Assembly (NCBI GenBank): GCA_037137555.1
Contig: JBAXKA010000001.1
Coordinates: forward strand, 1 to 64,000
Reading direction: 5' to 3'
DNA: 64,000 bases
DNA from: UBA9630 sp037137555
GTDB lineage: Bacteria; Patescibacteriota; Minisyncoccia; Moranbacterales; UBA2206
In this document: in pieces, positions 1 to 8,366 of the stretch
How the letters are laid out: every line of letters starts with the position of its first letter
Numbering within the stretch: position 1 is the stretch's first letter
Made by a program: the position numbers and the translations under genes
Notes under the pieces: generated by a model
Databases searched by the model: none
The model's input: the letters and a program-made list of their open reading frames with translations, nothing else
Told to the model about the DNA's origin: nothing

Positions 1-722
1 TTGAGGGTAATGGAGTTGCCGGCGTTGAAAGAAAAAAGTGGGGTGCTGATTCTTTTTCTGGGGACCATTTCACTATCGGTGTTGACTTTCATACCGATGA
101 AGAGTTGGTTGCTGTTTTCGGTGATGGTTGGGAGGTCGGTTACTTCGCCCAGTTCGACTTGGAAGATGCCATTTTTGAAAGTGATGTCTCGGGTTTCTTC
201 CCAGATTCTTTGATTTTGATCGGTGTCGGAGGGAGCGGGATCGAGGGTGTTGCGGTCTTTGGTGTAGATGGCGAAACGGATGGGATAAGTGCCTTCGACA
301 GGTTTGCCATCTTTGCCGGTGAGTGAGCCAGCCATCTGGAGGGTTTTTTTGCCTTGGTCCGCCGTAGCCTTGGCGAAGGCGACCTGATCATTAACAATAG
401 TTTCAGCGAGGACCACAGATTGGCCATTATTTGTCATCGTCGTAGGGGTTTGATTTTGATTTCCCGTAGAGACGCGATTCATCGCGTCTTGGTAACCGTT
501 ATCTTGATTTGCAACCATAGCATTAGACGCAATAAATTGCGTCTCTACGGATGGTTTTCCTAAATTAGCCAATTGATATTTTTCAGGAAAATTATGCCAA
601 AGCACTAGGCTGATACCAAAAATGATGCTGGTGATGATGGAATATTTTCGGATAAGGAAAATAGCCCTGTGGAATTTTGGGTGTTTGATTATTTTGTTTT
701 TTAGTCTAAATAAAAATATCAT
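1..722 (-). CDS. Partial membrane-anchored extracellular protein
   Basis: The minus-strand frame opens at ATG 722-720 and runs without a stop off the left edge, giving about 240 residues. Residues about 19-38 form one hydrophobic segment (an uncleaved signal or type II anchor). A linker rich in Asn, Gln and Thr follows. From about residue 110 comes a beta-rich region with the motif GKDGKPVEGTYPIRFAIY and then WEETRDITFKNGIFQVELG, a pattern I associate with secreted or fibre-like CPR proteins, not a defined enzyme. Codon use changes inside the gene: the distal half prefers C-ending codons (ATC, ACC, CTC), unlike the A/T-ending codons of the neighbours, which suggests transfer or fusion. Two GTAG-type palindromes lie in frame in the linker. 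It follows glyS by 71 bp and may end that operon. Function unknown. Confidence 0.65.
   Translation of the reverse strand, partial: MIFLFRLKNKIIKHPKFHRAIFLIRKYSIITSIIFGISLVLWHNFPEKYQLANLGKPSVETQFIASNAMVANQDNGYQDAMNRVSTGNQNQTPTTMTNNGQSVVLAETIVNDQVAFAKATADQGKKTLQMAGSLTGKDGKPVEGTYPIRFAIYTKDRNTLDPAPSDTDQNQRIWEETRDITFKNGIFQVELGEVTDLPTITENSNQLFIGMKVNTDSEMVPRKRISTPLFSFNAGNSITL
465..490 (+). repeat. GTAG-hairpin REP-like element, copy 1 (intragenic)
   Basis: CGTAGAGACGCGATTCATCG continues to GCGTCT. GTAG is followed by a hairpin with arms GACGCGAT/ATCGCGTC (471-488). A conserved GTAG tetranucleotide 5' of a stem-loop is the layout of REP sequences recognised by RAYT transposases. It is translated in frame as part of the membrane protein read from 722. 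Confidence 0.7.
526..550 (-). repeat. GTAG-hairpin REP-like element, copy 2 (inverted)
   Basis: On the minus strand it reads CCGTAGAGACGCAATTTATT then GCGTC, with hairpin arms GACGCAAT/ATTGCGTC (526-543). It is the inverted partner of the element at 465-490. The stem bases differ by compensating changes, so pairing is kept. The pair together resembles a BIME unit. Confidence 0.7.
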
Positions 723-793
723 TTTTTATTTTGTTTTTTTAGTTACTATTATGTTTTTTATTGTAGCATAGTTTTTAGAAATGTAACAATTTT

Positions 794-2221
794 TTATTTC
801 GTAAATTTATCCTTAATATTTTTCCCTGACAAAAAAAATGAAAAATATTTCTCTAGTTCAGAAATTTTAATTCGCTCCTGCATCATCGTGTCACGATCTC
901 TCACTGTCACCGCACCATCATTTAAAGTTTCAAAATCAATCGTCACGCAATATGGCGTGCCAATTTCATCTTGACGACGATAGCGTTTTCCAATTGATTG
1001 TGTTTCATCATATTCTGCTATGAAATTTTGTTTTAGTGTGTTCCAAATTTCTCTGGCTGGTTTTGCCAATTCTTCTTTTTTAGAAAGTGGCAAAATTGCA
1101 ATTTTCACTGGTGCCAATCGCTTATCCAATTTTAAAACCACGCGAGTTTCCTCTCCAACTTTTTCTTCTGTATAAGCCTGATCTAAAAACATGAAAACTA
1201 ATCGACCTAAGCCAACTGAAGTTTCCATAATATGCGGAACGAATTTTTCGGCTGTTTTTTCATCAAAATAATTTAATTCCACTCCGGAAAATTTAGCATG
1301 TTGAGAAAGATCCCAATTGCCCCGAGCATGAATACCTTCAATTTCCTTGAATCCACCAAGTGCTTTAAATTTATATTCAATGTCATATGCTTCGCTGGCA
1401 TAATGAGCCAGTTTTTCATGTTTATACCAATGAATTTCATGCTCTTTAATACCATAATCAAGATACCATGCCCAACGGTCAGTTTTCCACTCTGCATATT
1501 TTTCTTTCATCATATCTGGATGTAAAAAATATTGCATTTCCATTTGTTCAAATTCACGCGTGCGAAAAATAAATTGGCGCGCCACAATTTCGTTGCGAAA
1601 AGCCTTGCCGACTTGAGCAATACCAAATGGCAATTTTTTATGCAAAGAATCCATTGTATTTTTATATTCCAAATAAATTCCACCACAAGTTTCCGGACGC
1701 ATATAAACAACATTCTCTTCTTTCAATTCATCCGTTGGCGAACCAATATTAGACTTCACCATTAAAGAAAAAATCTTGGCTGGCGTCAAATCAGTTGAAC
1801 CGCAATTAGCACACTTTAATTTTTTTTCCTCGCGCAATTTATCAAGATGTCCATTCAATTCATCAAGCGGTGCTTTATCAGCATTAATGCCAAATTCTTC
1901 CAAGATATGATCGGCACGAAAGCGACTTCTACATTTCTTGCAATCAACTTGCGGATCGTTGAAACCACCAACATGACCAGACGCTACCCAAGTTGTCGGA
2001 TGCATAAAAATTGCACTATCCAATCCCACGACATCATCGCGAAATTGCACCATTGTTTTCCACCAAGCATCACGAATATTATTTTTTAAAAGTGTTCCGT
2101 AATGACCATAGTCATAAATGGCTTGCATACCACCATAAATTTCTGATGATGGATAAACAAATCCCCGCCTTTTGCAAAGTGATGTAATTTTCTCCAATAT
2201 TATTTCTTTTTTTTCTTCCAT
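794..2221 (-). CDS. glyS: Glycyl-tRNA synthetase, dimeric class II type
   Basis: Charges tRNA-Gly with glycine in the cytoplasm. The 475-residue length fits the alpha2 bacterial/archaeal-type enzyme rather than the alpha2beta2 GlyQ/GlyS pair. Seen in the sequence: the N-terminal KRRGFVYPSSEIYGG segment, class II motif 2 around residues 207-230 (AFRNEI...FRTREFEQME), and MRPET near 174. Two Cys pairs, CKKC (94-97) and CANC (137-140), could bind zinc in the insertion domain. The gene lies 50 bp after rlmN and is probably last or next to last in the murA operon. ATG start at 2221 with no clear Shine-Dalgarno, as for most native genes here. Confidence 0.96.
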   Translation of the reverse strand: MEEKKEIILEKITSLCKRRGFVYPSSEIYGGMQAIYDYGHYGTLLKNNIRDAWWKTMVQFRDDVVGLDSAIFMHPTTWVASGHVGGFNDPQVDCKKCRSRFRADHILEEFGINADKAPLDELNGHLDKLREEKKLKCANCGSTDLTPAKIFSLMVKSNIGSPTDELKEENVVYMRPETCGGIYLEYKNTMDSLHKKLPFGIAQVGKAFRNEIVARQFIFRTREFEQMEMQYFLHPDMMKEKYAEWKTDRWAWYLDYGIKEHEIHWYKHEKLAHYASEAYDIEYKFKALGGFKEIEGIHARGNWDLSQHAKFSGVELNYFDEKTAEKFVPHIMETSVGLGRLVFMFLDQAYTEEKVGEETRVVLKLDKRLAPVKIAILPLSKKEELAKPAREIWNTLKQNFIAEYDETQSIGKRYRRQDEIGTPYCVTIDFETLNDGAVTVRDRDTMMQERIKISELEKYFSFFLSGKNIKDKFTK

Positions 2222-2271
2222 AATTTTTTATTAATAAATTAAAAATAGCTTAACGATTTTCTATTTTTTTG

Positions 2272-3291
2272 TCAATTATTTTTTCCCGCCAGTTGACCAC
2301 AAGCACCCGTAACTTCTTGCCCCAAACTTTTTCTAATCGTAACACTCATTCCGCCTTTTTCTAGATAATTTTTAAACAAATGCATTTTATTACCCGAAGA
2401 TGGCATAAATTCTTTTCCTGTTTCATTATAGGCAATTAAATTGATATGCAAAAGTTGGCGATTGCCAATTGACTTTAAATAAGTTGAAAGTGCATAAGCA
2501 TCTTCTTCATTATCGTTAATGCCGGAAAGCATTACATATTCCACAAAAACTTGTCTTCTCGTTTTAGTAAAATAATCCTGCAAGGCTTTCTTTAATTCTT
2601 CTAGATTATATTTTTTATTGATCGGCATAAACTGATTTCTCTTTTCATCCGTCGCAAAATGCAAAGAAATTGCCAAATTAATTTGAGGAAATTCTTCTGC
2701 TAAAAAATTAATTCCCGCCGGAATTCCTGCTGTCGAGATTGAAATACTTCGTGAGCCAAAAGCAAATAAATTTTTATCCACCAAATCATGCAAACTTTTT
2801 TTTACTTCATCCCAATTCAAAAATGGCTCCCCCATTCCCATATAAACAATATTTGTTAATTTATTTTCTTTCAAGTGTTGTCTCCAAAATAAAACTTGAT
2901 CGCTAATTTCTTCGGCGGTTAAATTTCGCTGAAAGCCATTTTTTCCTGTTGCACAAAAGCTGCAATTCAAAGAACAGCCGACTTGAGAAGAAATACAAAC
3001 AGACCATTTTCCGGGCATCGGCGAAAGTAAAACAGTTTCTATCTCATTTCCATCAGTCAATACTAAAAGTGCTTTCAGAGAAAGACCATCGCTAGAAATT
3101 AAAACTTTTTTTACATCAAAAGATAAAATCTTAATTTTATTTTCCAATAGTTCACGCAAATTCTTCGGGATAGTTGAAATTTCAGAAAAACTAGCTATGC
3201 CATCTTGATAAATCGCTTTTTGAATTTGACTTAGGCGAAATTTCGGTTCACCATTTTCAATGAGTATTTTTTTTAAATTTTCGATTTGCAT
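2272..3291 (-). CDS. rlmN: Dual-specificity RNA methyltransferase RlmN
   Basis: Radical-SAM enzyme that methylates C2 of A2503 in 23S rRNA (and A37 in some tRNAs). The cluster motif CX3CX2C is at C106, C110 and C113. The C-terminal catalytic Cys is in VTGACGQLAG (about residue 331), the counterpart of the methyl-carrying Cys in E. coli. The length of 339 aa is normal. The GMGEPFLN motif typical of the family is present. It lies 22 bp downstream of the glycosyltransferase in the same operon. Confidence 0.96.
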   Translation of the reverse strand: MQIENLKKILIENGEPKFRLSQIQKAIYQDGIASFSEISTIPKNLRELLENKIKILSFDVKKVLISSDGLSLKALLVLTDGNEIETVLLSPMPGKWSVCISSQVGCSLNCSFCATGKNGFQRNLTAEEISDQVLFWRQHLKENKLTNIVYMGMGEPFLNWDEVKKSLHDLVDKNLFAFGSRSISISTAGIPAGINFLAEEFPQINLAISLHFATDEKRNQFMPINKKYNLEELKKALQDYFTKTRRQVFVEYVMLSGINDNEEDAYALSTYLKSIGNRQLLHINLIAYNETGKEFMPSSGNKMHLFKNYLEKGGMSVTIRKSLGQEVTGACGQLAGKNN

Positions 3292-3313
3292 AAAAAAATT
3301 GATTTTACTTTAT

Positions 3314-4402
3314 TTATTCTGTCAAAACTTTTGCAATCAAATCTGCACAATTATTCCAACTAAATCTTTTTATATTTTCATGGCCTTTATTAATTATGTC
3401 TTTAATTATTTTTTTATCTTGTGTTAATGTGATAATCGCGTCAGCAATAAGTTTTGGTTCAGACGGATCAACCAGAAAAGCACTTCCTCCGGAAACTTCA
3501 GGAAGAGCAGAGGTATTTGAAGTAATCACTGGCACGCCTTGACTTTGCGCTTCAAGAACTGGCAGACCAAAGCCTTCATAGAATGTGGGAAATAGAAAAA
3601 CTTCTGCATTTTTATATAAACACCATTTTTTTGCATCAGCGATAAATCCCACCAAAATAATATCTTTTTTATATTCTGATTTTTCAATTCGCTTTTTAAT
3701 TTCTTTTTCTCCATAACCAAACTTGCCACCCAAAACTAATTTATGTTTGGAATTAGTTTTTTGTTTAAATAAATCAAAAGCTTCCACGATTCCCAGAATA
3801 TTTTTTCGTTTTTCTAGTCGTCCGACAAATAATAGATACGGCTTTAAATTTATAACTTCATTCGCTTCATCCAAATTCAAGTCTAATTCTTTAGTTTTAT
3901 TATCATAGCCCTCATAGACTAAATTAATTTTTTCTTCCGAAACTTCATAAAAATTCATTAAATCCATTTTGGTATTTCGAGAAACACTGATAATTTTGCT
4001 TGCCCAGCGACAAGAACTTTTGATAGATAAACGCATATAGAATCGCTCAAAAGCCGAATAGGCTTCTGGCATAATTTCATACTCTAAGCCATGCACCGTT
4101 ACGATAGTTTTCTTAGGATGGAAAAGTGGCACGGTATGTGCTGGAATAAACAATACATCCACGGGATACAAAAAAAGTTCCAACGATAATCCAAGCTGTG
4201 TCCAGAGACGAGGAAAATAAATTCTTTTTATACGCCAATTTTTTGGCAGAGAAAAATCCACTTTTTGCGTTCCGCGTAGATATAAAATTACACGATGATC
4301 TTTTAGTCGAGTGCGAAGTCGCCTGATTACCTGATAAGAATATTCTTCGATACCAGTTCGTTGTTTTAAAAAAGCCCTTGAGCCATCAATACCGATTTTC
4401 AT
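3314..4402 (-). CDS. Glycosyltransferase family 4 (GT-B) protein
   Basis: A predicted retaining glycosyltransferase that moves a sugar from a nucleotide donor, probably to an envelope lipid or polysaccharide. The C-terminal half holds the GT4 signature: LLFVGRLEKRKN near 190 and the EX7E-type motif in FYEGFGLPVLEAQSQG near 280. The N-terminus starts MKIGIDGSRAF with a Rossmann-like beginning. No membrane segment is seen. It sits 19 bp after mreB and 22 bp before rlmN, so it is co-transcribed with cell-wall genes. Acceptor and donor cannot be told from sequence. Confidence 0.88.
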   Translation of the reverse strand: MKIGIDGSRAFLKQRTGIEEYSYQVIRRLRTRLKDHRVILYLRGTQKVDFSLPKNWRIKRIYFPRLWTQLGLSLELFLYPVDVLFIPAHTVPLFHPKKTIVTVHGLEYEIMPEAYSAFERFYMRLSIKSSCRWASKIISVSRNTKMDLMNFYEVSEEKINLVYEGYDNKTKELDLNLDEANEVINLKPYLLFVGRLEKRKNILGIVEAFDLFKQKTNSKHKLVLGGKFGYGEKEIKKRIEKSEYKKDIILVGFIADAKKWCLYKNAEVFLFPTFYEGFGLPVLEAQSQGVPVITSNTSALPEVSGGSAFLVDPSEPKLIADAIITLTQDKKIIKDIINKGHENIKRFSWNNCADLIAKVLTE

Positions 4403-4421
4403 TAGTTTATAATTTTATAAT

Positions 4422-5429
4422 TTATTTAGATAACATCATTGTCCGCTTATAGAGTTCAAGATTTTCTAGCGCGATGCCAATACCTTTGATTACACAATAT
4501 AGTGCATCATCTGCCACATAGCATGGCACACCGATTGTTTTTGTTATTAATTGATCGAGATTGCGCAGAAGCGCTCCACCGCCAGAAAGCACCATGCCTT
4601 TATCCATAATATCTGCCGCGAGTTCTGGTGGAGTTTCTTGTAGAACTTTCTTAATCGCATTAATCACTTCGCGCAACTCATCCTGAATGGCTTCTGTCAC
4701 TTCATTTGATGAAATTCGTACAGTTCTTGGAAGTCCTCCGGTCAAATCTCGTCCTCGCACATCCATATAATCTTCTTTTACTTGCGGAAGTGCTGAGCCA
4801 ATTTTTATTTTTACATCTTCTGCTGTGCGATCTCCAATCGACAAGCTATATTTTCGTTTAATGTAATCTGCGATTGCTTGATCAATTTTATTTCCTCCCA
4901 CTCGTGCACTATGCGCTGAAACAATTCCACCCAAAGAAACTACTGCTACTTCTGATGTTCCACCACCAATATCAATAATCATATTGCCCGCGGCATTATT
5001 GATGGGAATTCCGGCACCAATTGCTGCTAAGATTGGCTCTTTTACGACATAAGCCATTTTTGCACCAGCCCTAATCGTGGCATCAATGACAGCTCTTCTT
5101 TCAGTTGAAGTTACACCGGCAGGAATAGACACCATCACTTCTGGACGAATCAAGCGAAATCTGCCACTAACTTTATTAATAAAATATTTAAGCATTGCTT
5201 CGGTAATTTTATAATCGGCAATCACACCATCTCGCATTGGACGACTTGCCATGATTGTATCTGGTGTTCTTCCAAGCATTTCCTTGGCTTCATTACCAAT
5301 TGCCAAAACCTTATTTTCCAAAAGCGAAATCGCCACTACTGATGGTTCGTTGGAAACAATGCCTTTCCCTGGAACAAAAACTAAAACATTGGCAGTGCCA
5401 AGATCAATTCCGATTTTTCGTACAAGCAT
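4422..5429 (-). CDS. mreB: Rod-shape actin homologue MreB
   Basis: Actin-fold ATPase that forms membrane-associated filaments and guides lateral wall synthesis. It has the phosphate-1 loop IGIDLGTANVLVF at residues 6-18, the IDIGGGTSEVAVV phosphate-2 segment, and the family-typical SGGGALLRNLD near the C-terminus. Length of 335 aa is normal. No mreC or mreD is visible nearby, which is notable because these usually follow mreB; here murA precedes it and a glycosyltransferase follows. Its presence implies a non-coccoid cell at least some of the time. Confidence 0.97.
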   Translation of the reverse strand: MLVRKIGIDLGTANVLVFVPGKGIVSNEPSVVAISLLENKVLAIGNEAKEMLGRTPDTIMASRPMRDGVIADYKITEAMLKYFINKVSGRFRLIRPEVMVSIPAGVTSTERRAVIDATIRAGAKMAYVVKEPILAAIGAGIPINNAAGNMIIDIGGGTSEVAVVSLGGIVSAHSARVGGNKIDQAIADYIKRKYSLSIGDRTAEDVKIKIGSALPQVKEDYMDVRGRDLTGGLPRTVRISSNEVTEAIQDELREVINAIKKVLQETPPELAADIMDKGMVLSGGGALLRNLDQLITKTIGVPCYVADDALYCVIKGIGIALENLELYKRTMMLSK

Positions 5430-5447
5430 GAAATTATCCTAAAAAAA

Positions 5448-6704
5448 TTATATTCTTTTTATATTCGCACCCAATTTTTGCAACCGTTCTTCAATTTTTT
5501 CATAACCTCTATCAACTTGATAAATTTCTTTGATGGTTGTTTTCCCCTCAGCAATCAGTGCCGCAATAATCAGTGTTGCGCCAGCACGCAAATCAAAACT
5601 AGTAATTATTTTACCTTTTAATTTTGCTGGGCCACTAATCAGCACTCTGTGTGGATCCAAAATTTTTGCCTTGGCTCCCATTTTTTTCAACTCGCTGATA
5701 TAATTAAAGCGGCTTTCATATAGCGAGTCATGAATTAGCGTTTCTCCTTCAGCTTGTGTCGCAAGCACACCGAAAGGCGCTTGCACATCTGATGGAACAC
5801 CAGGATAAGTTCTCGTATCAATCTTAAAAACAGCTTTTATTTTTTTAGCTGGAATAACTTCGATACTATTTTTTTCAATTTTAAAATCTGCTCCAAATTC
5901 ACGCAATTTTTCTAGAACTAAAGCTAAATGTTCCTCTTTGGCGTTTTTAATTTTAATTGCGCTTCCAGTTGTTACAGCGAGAATAAGAAAAGTAGCCGCT
6001 TCATTAGCATCGGGAATAATAGTATGCGTTGCTTTGTGCATTTTTTTTGTACCAATAATTTCCAGGCTATGCGTTCCCAGTCCCTTTATTTTTGCACCAA
6101 GGGAAATCAAAAACTTTCCTAAATCTTCCACATGCGGTTCGCAAGCACAAGCTTTAATGGTTGTTTTTCCTTCAAGTGAAGACGCCAATATCATCGCATT
6201 CTCCGTAGCCGTTACAGACATTTCTCCCAAAGTAATCCTAGCTGATTTTCTTTTTTGCGCATTAATAACATAGCCACATTCGTTTTGCAAAATATCCACA
6301 CCCATCTTACGCAATGCTTCAAAATGTGTGCCAAGTGGACGTGCACCAATCACACAACCACCGGGTCGATAAAATTTAAATTTATCAAAACGCGCACTCA
6401 AAGCACCCAAAAGTAAAATCGAGGAACGCAACTTTTTTACAGTTTCGGTGTCTATTTTTGCTGGATCAATTTTTTCATTTTTAATACTAATTTTTCTTTT
6501 TCCCAACCATTTGATTTCCGCACCCATGCTAGTCAATATTTCCAACATGCGATAAACATCCTCAATGAGCGGAATATTGGAAATAATACATTCCTCTTTT
6601 GTCAATAATGTCGCCGCTAAAATTGGGGTTGTCGCATTTTTGGATCCACGCACCTCAATTTCTCCTTGCAATTTTTTTCCACCAACAATTTCAAATGTTT
6701 CCAT
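5448..6704 (-). CDS. murA: UDP-GlcNAc 1-carboxyvinyltransferase MurA
   Basis: Transfers enolpyruvate from PEP to UDP-GlcNAc, the first committed step of peptidoglycan synthesis. The start METFEIVGG at 6704 is chosen because it matches the family N-terminus; an upstream in-frame ATG at 6728 would only add eight residues. The substrate lysine is in RGSKNAT (K22), and the catalytic Cys is C117 in PGGCVIGARP. Because it keeps Cys rather than Asp, it should be fosfomycin-sensitive by general knowledge of the family. It is first gene of the murA-mreB-GT-rlmN-glyS operon, 18 bp before mreB. Confidence 0.96.
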   Translation of the reverse strand: METFEIVGGKKLQGEIEVRGSKNATTPILAATLLTKEECIISNIPLIEDVYRMLEILTSMGAEIKWLGKRKISIKNEKIDPAKIDTETVKKLRSSILLLGALSARFDKFKFYRPGGCVIGARPLGTHFEALRKMGVDILQNECGYVINAQKRKSARITLGEMSVTATENAMILASSLEGKTTIKACACEPHVEDLGKFLISLGAKIKGLGTHSLEIIGTKKMHKATHTIIPDANEAATFLILAVTTGSAIKIKNAKEEHLALVLEKLREFGADFKIEKNSIEVIPAKKIKAVFKIDTRTYPGVPSDVQAPFGVLATQAEGETLIHDSLYESRFNYISELKKMGAKAKILDPHRVLISGPAKLKGKIITSFDLRAGATLIIAALIAEGKTTIKEIYQVDRGYEKIEERLQKLGANIKRI

Positions 6705-6734
6705 AATTTTAAGTTTAAAAAAGGCCACTTATAA

Positions 6735-6763
6735 AGTATATTCTATGTGGTATTAAAAATCAA
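6735..6763 (-). promoter_or_regulatory. Sigma-70-like promoter for the murA operon
   Basis: On the minus strand TTGATT (6758-6763), a 17-bp spacer, and TATACT (6735-6740). The predicted start is about 20-25 nt upstream of the murA ATG. Confidence 0.6.
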
Positions 6764-6777
6764 ACATTGTGCCATAA

Positions 6778-7365
6778 CTAATTTCTAAAAATATTTAAAT
6801 TATTTTCGTCCAAATCCCATTTAAAAGGATTATTCACAATATAATTACGAATATTATAGAGGGATTTTTCATTACAAATAATGTGATCGTGAAATGATTT
6901 TTGCCATCCAAAATAGGACAATTTTTTATGGATTATTTTGGTAATGGCAGATTTGAACGATCCAATTATAATAGGTATTTTTTGATATTGTCGATTTTGT
7001 TGGGATTGGGATTGGGATTGTAGGGAACAGGCATGCCTGTTCCCTACGGGTTTCCCTGCGGGTTTCCCTGCGGGGTTATCGGTAGAATTATTATGGGCGT
7101 CATCATTTTTAATTACCAAAATACCATGAACATGATTTGGCATAATAATAAATTCATCTAATACGCAATATGGAAAATGATTAGGAATTTCTAGCCAACA
7201 ATTTTTTGCTATCTCTCCATATTCATTTAAATTCATTTTTTCATGTTCAATGTTTCCAAAAAATTCTTCTCTATTCTTTGTGCAAATCGTTACAAAATAA
7301 AATCCATTCTCAGAATAATTATAATTTTTTAATCTGGTTGGTTTACGGTTTTTTATTTGGGGCAT
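6778..7365 (-). CDS. REP-associated tyrosine transposase (RAYT, Y1 HUH)
   Basis: Single-strand DNA transposase-like protein of the IS200/REP-associated family, 195 aa. HUH residues H78 and H80 are in IIMPNHVHG. The likely nucleophile is Y175 in NYIVNNP, with the usual FHDHII segment before it. Between residues about 97 and 128 is a low-complexity insert (NPAGKPAGKP and repeated SQ), encoded by 12-nt tandem repeats, a perfect 28-bp palindrome beginning with GTAG, and three AATCCC units. RAYTs are single-copy domesticated enzymes that move REP hairpins, so the embedded palindrome is a candidate substrate. It lies just downstream of two tRNA genes and may be read from their promoter. Confidence 0.88.
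   Translation of the reverse strand: MPQIKNRKPTRLKNYNYSENGFYFVTICTKNREEFFGNIEHEKMNLNEYGEIAKNCWLEIPNHFPYCVLDEFIIMPNHVHGILVIKNDDAHNNSTDNPAGKPAGKPVGNRHACSLQSQSQSQQNRQYQKIPIIIGSFKSAITKIIHKKLSYFGWQKSFHDHIICNEKSLYNIRNYIVNNPFKWDLDENNLNIFRN
6972..7048 (-). repeat. REP palindrome plus AATCCC repeats inside the RAYT gene
   Basis: A perfect 28-bp palindrome (7020-7047; half GTAGGGAACAGGCA) is followed on the minus strand by three AATCCC units and a 30-nt tail. The same segment occurs at 11232-11314 with four AATCCC units. Both copies are on the scale of one mobile unit. Confidence 0.85.
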
Positions 7366-7388
7366 AATTATTTGGAAAAAATTTATTG

Positions 7389-7460
7389 TGCCCTCAGTAG
7401 GAATCGAACCTACATCTTATCCTTAGGACGGATCTGCTCTATCCATTGAGCTATGAAGGC
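7389..7460 (-). tRNA. tRNA-Arg (anticodon CCT)
   Basis: 72-nt cloverleaf read on the minus strand. Acceptor GCCTTCA pairs with TGAGGGC; D-arm GCTC/GAGC; anticodon loop GTCCTAA; T-arm GTAGG TTCGATT CCTAC; discriminator A. The 27-43 pair is a G-A mismatch. CCA is not encoded. It decodes AGG. Confidence 0.93.
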
Positions 7461-7482
7461 CTATTGTAATATTTTAATTTTG

Positions 7483-7555
7483 TGGACATGAGGAGACTCG
7501 AACTCCTTACCTCTTCCATGCCATGGAAGCGCTCTACCAGATGAGCTACACGCCC
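7483..7555 (-). tRNA. tRNA-Ala (anticodon GGC)
   Basis: 73-nt cloverleaf on the minus strand. Acceptor GGGCGTG/CATGTCC; D-arm GCTC/GAGC; anticodon stem CTTCC/GGAAG with loop ATGGCAT; T-arm AGGAG/CTCCT; discriminator A. The A32-U38 loop pair is the one known to be conserved in bacterial tRNA-Ala(GGC). CCA is not encoded. Confidence 0.95.
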
Positions 7556-7576
7556 GATACTATCAATCACTTTTCT

Positions 7577-7604
7577 ATCATATCAGCTGTGAATAGTTAG
7601 TCAA
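7577..7604 (-). promoter_or_regulatory. Promoter of the tRNA-Ala/tRNA-Arg unit
   Basis: Minus-strand TTGACT (7599-7604), 16-bp spacer, TATGAT (7577-7582), about 20 bp before the tRNA-Ala 5' end. It probably drives both tRNAs and possibly the RAYT gene. Confidence 0.65.
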
Positions 7605-7628
7605 TTTTTTAATTTATCAAATTTTTCC

Positions 7629-7657
7629 TCGACAGCTTATTTTCTCTGTGCTAGTAT
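7629..7657 (+). promoter_or_regulatory. Promoter of the metallo-hydrolase/gyrA operon
   Basis: TCGACA (7629-7634), 17-bp spacer ending in TGC, TAGTAT (7652-7657): an extended -10 promoter. The predicted leader to the ATG at 7693 is about 30 nt. Confidence 0.6.
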
Positions 7658-7692
7658 ATCTATGTTAATAAAAACTTAATCAAAAAAAATTT

Positions 7693-8352
7693 ATGAATAT
7701 CCAGTATTATGGTCATTCTTGTTTTAAGATTTGCTTAAAGCCGGCTGGTCGAGGTCAGAACGAAGTAGTTTTTTTTATGGATCCTTTTGACAAATCCATC
7801 GGTCTTCGTCCACCACAAGGACAAGCGGATTTTGTTTTGGTTTCACATGGTCATCCTGATCATAATAATATTGAAGCACTGAAAGGCGAACCACGCGTCA
7901 TTGATTTACCGGGAGAATATTCAGTTAAAGGTGTAAATGTCATTGGCATTTCTTCTTTTCATGACAGTGTGCAAGGAAAAGAAAAAGGGGCTAATACAAT
8001 TTTCTTGGTTGATAGCGAAGATATCAAGATTTGTCATTTGGGCGATCTTGGATCTGACTTAGATGAAAAACAACTAGAAAAAATTGGCACAGTCAATATT
8101 CTGATGGTGCCAATCGGTGGAAAATATACACTGGATTATAAAAAAGCGATTGAAACAATCAAAAAAATTGAACCAAACATTATTATTCCGATTCATTTTA
8201 AAATGGCTGGCTCGACTGTTGATATCGAAGACGAAAATCAATTCTGTCTTGAAATGGGTTATTGCAAAAAAGAAAGACCCGCTAAGCTAAATTTGAAAAG
8301 CAAAGATTTGGAAGGAAAGAATATGGAAATTATGATTATGGGTATTGAATAG
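7693..8352 (+). CDS. MBL-fold metal-dependent hydrolase, UlaG-like
   Basis: 219-aa metallo-beta-lactamase-fold hydrolase. Metal-binding HXHXDH is seen as SHGHPDHNN near residues 53-61, with a further His in FHDS (about 89), an Asp in HLGDLG (about 118) and PIHF near the end. The start MNIQYYGHSCF resembles the UlaG/YtkL L-ascorbate-6-phosphate-lactonase-like branch. The substrate is not predictable. It is first gene of a plus-strand unit with a small membrane protein and gyrA. Confidence 0.85.
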   Translation: MNIQYYGHSCFKICLKPAGRGQNEVVFFMDPFDKSIGLRPPQGQADFVLVSHGHPDHNNIEALKGEPRVIDLPGEYSVKGVNVIGISSFHDSVQGKEKGANTIFLVDSEDIKICHLGDLGSDLDEKQLEKIGTVNILMVPIGGKYTLDYKKAIETIKKIEPNIIIPIHFKMAGSTVDIEDENQFCLEMGYCKKERPAKLNLKSKDLEGKNMEIMIMGIE

Positions 8353-8366
8353 TTTTTAAAAAAATA

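Noticed and set aside
1..326. Plus-strand frames at 1-213 and 105-326 as genes
   Set aside because: They lie antisense to the partial membrane protein read from 722, whose frame has a signal anchor and family-like motifs; the plus-strand frames have no start context or known features.
140..427. 95-aa minus-strand frame as an independent gene
   Set aside because: It is a shifted frame within the membrane protein; its Pro/Ser/Lys-rich product follows from the codon bias of the real frame.
794..3291. Alternative genetic code with TGA as Gly
   Set aside because: TGA ends well-defined genes (RibD-like gene at 12041, GH5 gene at 17886) and Gly residues use GGN codons.
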